A stretch of 11,282 nt of DNA from Sulfurimonas sp. (GTDB lineage Bacteria > Campylobacterota > Campylobacteria > Campylobacterales > Sulfurimonadaceae): NCBI GenBank assembly GCA_027063215.1, contig JAMOSE010000062.1, forward strand, positions 1 to 11,282, in the 5' to 3' direction. Within the stretch, counting starts at the first letter, position 1. Each line of letters starts with the position of its first letter. Positions 6,221-11,282 of this stretch are shown here, piece by piece. The notes under the pieces were generated by a model. That model saw only the letters and a program-made list of their open reading frames with translations. It was not told where the DNA came from and searched no databases. A program made the translations under genes and the position numbers.

Positions 6221-7582
6221 TTATTGTAAATTTTCTTTTGCCTGTATAATTAAATCATTAATAGACTTTTCATATAACTCAGCTTCTGCTTTATCTGTTG
6301 ATTCAAAACGTGTCACTAAAACCGGAGTTGTATTAGATGCACGAACAAGACCCCAGCCTTTTTCAAAGTTAATACGAACACCATCCACGGTAATAATATC
6401 TTTTATTTTTGGAAAATCAGCTGGAGGATTTTCTAAAAGTTCTTTAATTTTATCCATCAATTGAAATTTTTTATCCTCTGTCGTCTCAACTTTGATCTCT
6501 TCTGTAGAGTAAACTTTTGGCAGTTTTGCAAGCTCTCCGTCCAGATCTATCCCATCATGAACAAGCTCCAGCATACGCAAAGTTGCATAAATTGCATCAT
6601 CATAACCAAAGTAACGATTTTTAAAGAAAATATGTCCACTTACTTCACAAGCAAGATCCGCATTTGTCTCTTTCATCTTTACTTTCAGATTTGAGTGCCC
6701 TGTTTTATACATAATAGCCTTGCATCCTCGACGCTCCAGCTCATCATACATCACCTGAGAACATTTCACCTCACCTATAACAGTTGGATGATCCATCTTC
6801 ATAGAGTAAAGCAGTGCCATCATATCACCCTTAATGTTATTTTTATGTGTAAGCACTGCAATTCTGTCGGCATCTCCGTCATAAGCAAAAGCGATATCGC
6901 CCTCTTCTTCTAAAAGTTTTTTAACATCTTCAAGATTATGTTCAACGGAAGGATCGGGGTGATGATTTGGGAATGTTCCGTCAGGATCAACATAAAGACC
7001 TTTTGTTTTTAGATCCAGACGTTTAAAGATCTCCTCTGTTACAACACCCGCAACACCGTTACCACAATCATATACTATACGGCTATCCATCCCTTTTAGA
7101 TGTTTAAATGCATCTACTATATAATCTATATAACGATTAACTGCATCGATCTTGATAACTTTACGCTCAGTTTTTACAGGCATCTCCATCGCTTCACACT
7201 CGCGACCAAGCGCATAAATATCATCTGAGAAAAATGGCAATGTATCTATGGTAATTTTAAAACCGTTATACTCACTCGGATTATGACTGCCTGTAATCAT
7301 AACTGAAGCAGAAGGTGTTATACCGTTCCACTCATTATAGTTTGTAAAATAGTTTACAGGAGTAGGAACAAGCCCCATATCAAGAACAGTTTTCCCGCCG
7401 GCATTAAGCCCCTGTGTCAGATATTCAAAAAGAATTGGAGAGTGACTTCTAGCATCATAACCGACAGCTACATACGCACCTTCTATTCTATCAGCAAGTG
7501 CTCGTCCAATACGCACAACACTAGCTTCATTCAACTCTTTTTCATAAATACCACGTATATCATACTCTCTATAGATGCTCAA
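6221..7582 (-). CDS. Phosphomannomutase/phosphoglucomutase (AlgC/ManB type)
   Basis: This cytoplasmic mutase moves phosphate between C6 and C1 of mannose or glucose phosphate, supplying sugar-1-phosphates for polysaccharide and lipopolysaccharide. All four functional loops of the phosphohexomutase family are present (numbering from the TTG at 7582): catalytic Ser99 in MITGSHNPSEYNGFK, metal loop DGDADR (235-240), sugar-recognition loop EVSGH (313-317) as in dual PMM/PGM enzymes, and phosphate loop RASNTTP (414-420). Length is 453 residues, normal for the family. The TTG start is supported by AAGGAAG at 7588-7594 and gives the conserved opening SIYREYDIRGIY. A TTG further upstream at 7672 would add 30 AT-rich codons across the promoter. 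It is the first gene of the eight-gene minus-strand run. Whether it prefers mannose or glucose cannot be decided from sequence. Confidence 0.94.
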   Translation of the reverse strand: MSIYREYDIRGIYEKELNEASVVRIGRALADRIEGAYVAVGYDARSHSPILFEYLTQGLNAGGKTVLDMGLVPTPVNYFTNYNEWNGITPSASVMITGSHNPSEYNGFKITIDTLPFFSDDIYALGRECEAMEMPVKTERKVIKIDAVNRYIDYIVDAFKHLKGMDSRIVYDCGNGVAGVVTEEIFKRLDLKTKGLYVDPDGTFPNHHPDPSVEHNLEDVKKLLEEEGDIAFAYDGDADRIAVLTHKNNIKGDMMALLYSMKMDHPTVIGEVKCSQVMYDELERRGCKAIMYKTGHSNLKVKMKETNADLACEVSGHIFFKNRYFGYDDAIYATLRMLELVHDGIDLDGELAKLPKVYSTEEIKVETTEDKKFQLMDKIKELLENPPADFPKIKDIITVDGVRINFEKGWGLVRASNTTPVLVTRFESTDKAEAELYEKSINDLIIQAKENLQ

Positions 7583-7587
7583 AAATT

Positions 7588-7594
7588 CTTCCTT
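7588..7594 (-). promoter_or_regulatory. Ribosome binding site fixing the TTG start of the mutase
   Basis: The minus-strand sequence AAGGAAG lies five bases before TTG at 7582. This strong site decides the start over the longer reading frame that begins at 7672. Confidence 0.75.
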
Positions 7595-7610
7595 AAAAAT
7601 GATTTTTGAT

Positions 7611-7616
7611 ATAATA
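7611..7616 (-). promoter_or_regulatory. Putative -10 box for the sugar-mutase operon
   Basis: TATTAT on the minus strand lies 28 bases before the TTG start, allowing a leader of roughly 20-25 nt that contains the ribosome site. No good -35 is seen. It is divergent from the cold-shock promoter about 90 bases away. Confidence 0.4.
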
Positions 7617-7701
7617 CTATGAAATTGGTTAAAATATCTTATGTTTATTTTACTGTTTTTAGGGAATTTCAAAAGAATTTACAAATATAGTGCAAAAAAG
7701 T

Positions 7702-7729
7702 TTGATAATTCAAAATATTCAGCTATACT
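7702..7729 (+). promoter_or_regulatory. Promoter of the cold-shock gene
   Basis: TTGATA (7702-7707) and TATACT (7724-7729) are separated by 16 bases, a good sigma-70-type promoter with an unusually recognisable -35 for this kind of genome. Transcription would begin near 7736, giving a leader of about 110 nt before the ATG at 7849, which is long for a 72-codon gene and is a known trait of cold-shock genes such as E. coli cspA. Confidence 0.6.
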
Positions 7730-7740
7730 GTTGCCAAGTG

Positions 7741-7765
7741 AAAGATGAGGCGTGAATTCATCTTT
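7741..7765 (+). promoter_or_regulatory. Hairpin at the 5' end of the cold-shock mRNA leader
   Basis: AAAGATGA (7741-7748) and TCATCTTT (7758-7765) are perfectly complementary around a nine-base loop. It sits only a few bases after the predicted transcript start, where a stem can protect mRNA from decay. A run of six T at 7773-7778 follows after seven bases, so weak attenuation is an alternative. No pairing with the ribosome site at 7837-7841 is apparent. Confidence 0.45.
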
Positions 7766-7848
7766 AGTGTGATTTTTTGCTCTACTGCGTTAAAACCTCC
7801 TAAAGACTCTCCCAATATTTTGACACAATTTTATATAAAGGCTAGACA

Positions 7849-8067
7849 ATGGCAGAATTAATGGACGGATCAGTAAAATGGTTCAATGATGAAAAAGGTT
7901 ATGGTTTTATTCAACAAGACAATGGTGGTAAAGATGTATTTGTACACTTTCGTCAAGTAAATAATCCTCAAGGTGGAAGAGTTTCTCTTGCAGAAGGTCA
8001 AAGAGTAACTTTTGAAGTTGGTGAAGGTCAAAAAGGCCCACAAGCTGAGAACGTAACTCCACTTTAA
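7849..8067 (+). CDS. Cold-shock protein, CspA family
   Basis: This small cytoplasmic single-stranded nucleic-acid-binding protein acts as an RNA chaperone in this family. It is 72 residues long, almost entirely one cold-shock domain. The opening GSVKWFNDEKGYGFI contains RNP1 (KGYGFI, 16-21), and RNP2 is VFVHF (30-34); Trp11, Phe12, Tyr18, Phe20, Phe31, His33 and Phe34 form the expected aromatic patch. The end, GQKGPQAENVTPL, is the standard final strand. AAAGG at 7837-7841 precedes the ATG at 7849 by seven bases; a second Met at codon 5 (7861) would give a more usual N-terminus but lacks a comparable site. It is a single gene with its own promoter, long structured leader and hairpin terminator. 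Cold induction is plausible from the leader but is not shown by sequence; some family members are constitutive. Confidence 0.97.
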   Translation: MAELMDGSVKWFNDEKGYGFIQQDNGGKDVFVHFRQVNNPQGGRVSLAEGQRVTFEVGEGQKGPQAENVTPL

Positions 8068-8075
8068 TTAGTACC

Positions 8076-8097
8076 TAAGCCCCATTTTTGGGGTTTA
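8076..8097 (+). terminator. Hairpin terminator of the cold-shock gene
   Basis: TAAGCCCC (8076-8083) pairs with GGGGTTTA (8090-8097) across a six-base loop, with one G-U pair, nine bases after the stop. The 3' arm ends in TTT, but no long T tract follows. The G-U pair becomes an A-C mismatch on the other strand, so it fits + strand termination better than termination of ackA. The remaining 60 bases before the ackA stop hold nothing I can name. Confidence 0.6.
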
Positions 8098-8157
8098 AAA
8101 CACTCCAAACAACAACAACTTTTAAAAACTTCTCAAATTTTTACCAAATAAATACTT

Positions 8158-9201
8158 TTATACCTTTTCTTTTATGACTCTATAACACTCATTTGCGATC
8201 TCTAGCTCTTCATCTGTTTGAATTACAAGAACTTCTATATTTTTCAGTAAAGCATTCTGCATCACCGCATCTCGAAGTAGTTTTGAATGTTCTCCTATAC
8301 CACCGCTAAAAACAATAGCATCAATATCTTCAAGTAAAACAATATAAGAACCTATATACTTTTGAATTCTTCGTACCATAATATTAAAAGCAATTTTGGC
8401 GTACTTATCTTCACGTGCTATAATCTTACGAAAATCATTTTCACCACAAAGACCTTTTAATCCGGACTCTTTGTTTAAAATATGTTCCACTTCTTCTCTA
8501 CTTTTCCCCAATTTGTTTTGGAGATAGAGTACAATTGCAGCATCAAGATCTCCACAACGTGTTCCCATTACAAGACCTTCAAGTGGTGTAAACCCCATTG
8601 ATGTATCAATACTTTTGCCATTTTTTACAGCACAGGCAGAAGCTCCATTACCAAGATGCAGTGTTATAATATTGAGCTGAGACAAAGTTTTGTTTAGCAT
8701 TTTTGCGGCCTCTTTTGTCAAATAGGCATGCGAAGTACCATGAAATCCATAACGGCGAATACCCTCTTTTTCATAAAGTTCATAAGGCAATGCATAAAGA
8801 TAAGCCTCTTCTTGCATTGTTGCATGAAATGCAGTATCAAATACAGCTACCTGTGGAATATGCGGAGCCTTTTTTACAGCTACTTCAATACCTTCAAGAT
8901 TTGCAGGATTATGCAAAGGAGCCAGAGGAATAAGCTCTTTAATCGTTTCCATAACATCGCTGTCTATTAAAACACTCTCCTGTAAGTGCTCTGCTCCATG
9001 AACAACTCTGTGCCCTATTCCATCAAGAGAAGCAAAATCTATCTCCAAAGCTTCAAGTGCTTCACTGTGTGTTTGTACTGCTGCACCATCTTCACCGATT
9101 CTCTCAATTGTTTTACAAAAAAGCAACTCTTTGGAGGGATATGCAAAAACTTTACACTTTAGTGATGAACTTCCGGAGTTAAAAACTGCAATCTTTTTCA
9201 T
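8158..9201 (-). CDS. ackA: Acetate kinase (compact form)
   Basis: Acetate kinase interconverts acetyl phosphate plus ADP with acetate plus ATP in the cytoplasm. Family motifs are clear: FNSGSSSLK with Asn8, GHRVVHG with Arg65, VAVFDTAFH with Asp122, GFHGTSH with His154, LHLGNGAS, GTRCGDLD with Arg215, FSGGIGEH, and TDEELEI with Glu332. These match substrate and catalytic residues known from Methanosarcina and E. coli AckA. It has only 347 residues against about 400. The shortfall is spread over the region after the first strand (about 25 residues), the loop after ESGLKGL, and the stretch before the last helix, so this is a trimmed but intact enzyme, not a truncated gene. The usual proline of FHxTMP is Gln130. 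The ATG overlaps the pta stop as ATGA, implying coupled translation. Confidence 0.96.
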   Translation of the reverse strand: MKKIAVFNSGSSSLKCKVFAYPSKELLFCKTIERIGEDGAAVQTHSEALEALEIDFASLDGIGHRVVHGAEHLQESVLIDSDVMETIKELIPLAPLHNPANLEGIEVAVKKAPHIPQVAVFDTAFHATMQEEAYLYALPYELYEKEGIRRYGFHGTSHAYLTKEAAKMLNKTLSQLNIITLHLGNGASACAVKNGKSIDTSMGFTPLEGLVMGTRCGDLDAAIVLYLQNKLGKSREEVEHILNKESGLKGLCGENDFRKIIAREDKYAKIAFNIMVRRIQKYIGSYIVLLEDIDAIVFSGGIGEHSKLLRDAVMQNALLKNIEVLVIQTDEELEIANECYRVIKEKV

Positions 9202-11279
9202 AGTTGTGCCGCCTGAATTGCTGTAATGGCTACGGTATTGACTATATCTTCTACCAAACAGCCACGACTCAAATCATTTACCGGTTTTTTAAGCCCTTGT
9301 AAAATCGGTCCAATAGCTATTGCCCCGCTGCTTCTTTGTACCGCTTTGTAGGTATTGTTTCCAGTATTGAGATCCGGAAAAATAAAAACTGTTGCTTCTC
9401 CTGCCACTTTTGAGTTTGGTAGTTTAATCTTGGCTACATCTTTATTTATCGCTGCATCATATTGAATAGGTCCTTCTACCAGTAGATCAGGCCGTTTTTC
9501 TTTGACAAGCCGTGTTGCTTCTCTGACTTTGTCCACATCAGCACCATGTCCGCTCTCTCCCGTTGAGTAAGAGAGCATTGCTATCTTTGGTGTAATTCCA
9601 AAAGTTTTTGCTGTATCTGCGGAAGCTATGGCAATATCAGCAAGTTCTTGCGCATTGGGATCTTCGTTAATAGCACAATCACCATAAACAAGAACTTTTG
9701 TCTCAAAACACATAAAAAAGAGACTTGAAACAATGGAAACATCCGGTTTGGTTTTAATAATCTGCAGTGCCGGACGCAGTGTATCTGCAGTTGAATGCAC
9801 AGCTCCACTCACCATACCATCAGCATAGCCACATTCAACCATCATTGTCGCAAAATAAGAGAGGTGTGTCATAGCATCTTCTGCCTGTTTATATGACAAT
9901 CCTTTATGTTTACGTTTTTGGTAAAGAAGTTCAACAAACTCATCAAAGTAAGGTGAGTTATGTTGATCAATAATCTTCGCCTGTGAAAGATTTAAACCCA
10001 AACGCATACTCCGCTCAAGCAATTCATCTTTACATCCAAGCAAAATTATCTCTGCAACACCACGATGTAAAATAATTTCAGCAGCTCGTAAAATTCGCTC
10101 ATCCGAAGATTCTGGAAGTACAATAGTTTTTTTATGTTGATGCGCCATAGCAAAAAGTTTATAGGTAAACATCTGCGGCGTCATAATATCACTATAACTT
10201 CTGTGGATCTTCTCTTCAATTGTTTTAATATCTACACTGTTGTTAAACAGTCCCAGAGCCAGTGCAATTTTTCTCTCAGAGTTTACACGCAGTCTTGCAC
10301 GTACTTCCACAATCTTCTTGGCGACATGAAAAGTATCTCCCTCTACAGAGAGTATAGGAATTTTAAAGCCGTCAAGTCCATCCAAGAGTTTTTGAATATT
10401 TGGATGTATAGACATATCAAAAGGAAAAACAATAGCAGAGATACTTGGATAGTTCTTTGAGTGGAGTGCTCCATAAAGTCCTAAAATTATCTCCGAACGA
10501 TCCGCTGGAACAATAACAAGGTCATCTTCCTCTATTTTCTCTAAAAAATTATCAAGACTCAGTGCTGCAATTTTTACACTTCTGATTATTCGTAAGGGAT
10601 CATTGACATCCAAAATAATATTTTTTGTTTGCAGCGTCTCTATAACATCTTCAAGGGTCGGAAGATTCAACTCTTCTATCTCTGAGAGTAAATAGCTTGT
10701 GTATGGTGTTTTTTGCAACATCTTCTGAAGAGGTGCAAAATTCTCTTGACTGACACGGTTTATGAAAGTTGCAAAGTGCTGAGATCCCATGGTACGTAAA
10801 TAATCATTTTCAATAAGAACCTCTTTATAGATCTCACTGGCTGTTTTCTCTTTTGCATTCACTATATTGATATATGGCGATCCAAAATTTTGTGCAATTT
10901 TAATATTTAAGTCATGAGAAATTGTCGTTGTCAAAAATGATTTTCTAATTCCTTCACATAAAACAAAATCATACTGCTCTTCAAGCTTTTTAAACTTCTC
11001 TATCAAACTCTCAATCAGAAAGTTCTCCTTGCCCTGAGCTATAAATTCCTCAACTTCTGCTATATCATATCCGTAAGCATCCGCATACTGCATATCAAGC
11101 TTATAACGTTCTAAAATAAAATTAATATCACCATCTCGTACATTTTGTGAATAAATAATCGGACGGAAAAAAGCAACTCTATGCAAATTCCTTTTCAGGA
11201 TCTCCATCATGCCCATAGAGACAAAAAGTGTCCCTGCATTCTTTTCCTGTGCCGCAATATAGAGTGATTTTATCTTCAT
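9198..11279 (-). CDS. pta: Phosphate acetyltransferase, long form
   Basis: Pta converts acetyl-CoA and phosphate to acetyl phosphate and CoA, reversibly. At 693 residues it is the long three-part type (E. coli Pta is 714). Residues 1-210 are the BioD/CobQ-like N-terminal domain, although its loop AAQEKNAGTL lacks the lysine of a working P-loop. Residues about 220-335 are the DRTGG-type regulatory domain, with VPADRSEIILGL. Residues about 370-693 are the catalytic PTA domain, with VLPESSDERILRAAE, CGYADGMVSGAVHSTADTLR, YGDCAINEDPNAQELADIA, SYSTGESGHGADVDKV, DLNTGNNTYKAVQR and IGPILQGLKKPVNDLSRG. It is followed by ackA through an ATGA overlap, forming the standard acetate node. The ATG at 11279 gives the expected N-terminus; only three bases of the window lie upstream, so promoter and ribosome site cannot be examined. 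Confidence 0.96.
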   Translation of the reverse strand: MKIKSLYIAAQEKNAGTLFVSMGMMEILKRNLHRVAFFRPIIYSQNVRDGDINFILERYKLDMQYADAYGYDIAEVEEFIAQGKENFLIESLIEKFKKLEEQYDFVLCEGIRKSFLTTTISHDLNIKIAQNFGSPYINIVNAKEKTASEIYKEVLIENDYLRTMGSQHFATFINRVSQENFAPLQKMLQKTPYTSYLLSEIEELNLPTLEDVIETLQTKNIILDVNDPLRIIRSVKIAALSLDNFLEKIEEDDLVIVPADRSEIILGLYGALHSKNYPSISAIVFPFDMSIHPNIQKLLDGLDGFKIPILSVEGDTFHVAKKIVEVRARLRVNSERKIALALGLFNNSVDIKTIEEKIHRSYSDIMTPQMFTYKLFAMAHQHKKTIVLPESSDERILRAAEIILHRGVAEIILLGCKDELLERSMRLGLNLSQAKIIDQHNSPYFDEFVELLYQKRKHKGLSYKQAEDAMTHLSYFATMMVECGYADGMVSGAVHSTADTLRPALQIIKTKPDVSIVSSLFFMCFETKVLVYGDCAINEDPNAQELADIAIASADTAKTFGITPKIAMLSYSTGESGHGADVDKVREATRLVKEKRPDLLVEGPIQYDAAINKDVAKIKLPNSKVAGEATVFIFPDLNTGNNTYKAVQRSSGAIAIGPILQGLKKPVNDLSRGCLVEDIVNTVAITAIQAAQL

Positions 11280-11282
11280 CTT

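Noticed and set aside
7583..7672. Thirty-residue N-terminal extension of the sugar mutase
   Set aside because: It crosses the likely promoter, has no family similarity, and a strong ribosome site points to the TTG at 7582.
7820..7848. TTGACA at 7820-7825 as a second cold-shock promoter
   Set aside because: The matching -10 would be TAGACA, starting transcription inside the gene after its ribosome site; the upstream promoter is better.
8098..8157. Possible second terminator for ackA in the A/T-rich gap
   Set aside because: Only weak A/T pairing is visible, with no GC-containing stem followed by a T run on the minus strand.
8703..8970. Plus-strand open frames opposite ackA, and similar ones opposite exbD, pyrC, the mutase and pta
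   Set aside because: They are antisense shadows of well-supported genes, with no family motifs or convincing ribosome sites.

Overview
The window is AT-rich and densely packed, with TTG and GTG starts, very short ExbB and ExbD proteins, and a long-form Pta next to AckA. Together these suggest a free-living Campylobacterota (Epsilonproteobacteria), most like Sulfurimonas or a relative. That assignment is an inference from gene content and style; no 16S or marker search was possible.

Layout. (1) Bases 1-1811, + strand: a large protein cut at its 5' end. It appears to carry a cold-shock-like barrel, a lysine/glutamate-rich coiled coil and a degenerate receiver-like C-terminus. A 78-residue single-pass membrane protein follows. 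(2) Bases 1821-7582, - strand: eight tightly packed genes, read in the order phosphomannomutase/phosphoglucomutase, a lipobox protein with coiled coil and internal membrane helix, a four-helix membrane protein, pyrC, an OmpR-type response regulator, its histidine kinase, exbB and exbD. Gaps are 1-12 nt or 8-11 nt overlaps, except for 56 nt before pyrC, where a TATAAT box could start a second transcript. (3) Bases 7583-7848: a divergent regulatory region with promoters for the sugar mutase (-) and a cold-shock gene (+); the cold-shock leader is about 110 nt and starts with a hairpin. (4) Bases 7849-8097, + strand: a canonical 72-residue cold-shock protein and a hairpin terminator. (5) Bases 8158-11279, - strand: pta-ackA, joined by an ATGA overlap. 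Only three bases lie upstream of the pta start.

How the genes work together. Pta and AckA interconvert acetyl-CoA, acetyl phosphate and acetate with ATP yield. The mutase feeds hexose-phosphate into envelope polysaccharide, and PyrC makes dihydroorotate for pyrimidines. The two-component pair is joined to an ExbB/ExbD proton-driven motor with no TonB gene beside it. It could regulate energised uptake or envelope maintenance, but the signal cannot be read from sequence because the kinase has almost no periplasmic domain.

The least familiar items are the cold-shock-like/coiled-coil/receiver-like protein and the lipobox protein that also has a membrane helix. I see no CRISPR array, insertion sequence, tRNA, rRNA or phage signal, and no clear transferred island.
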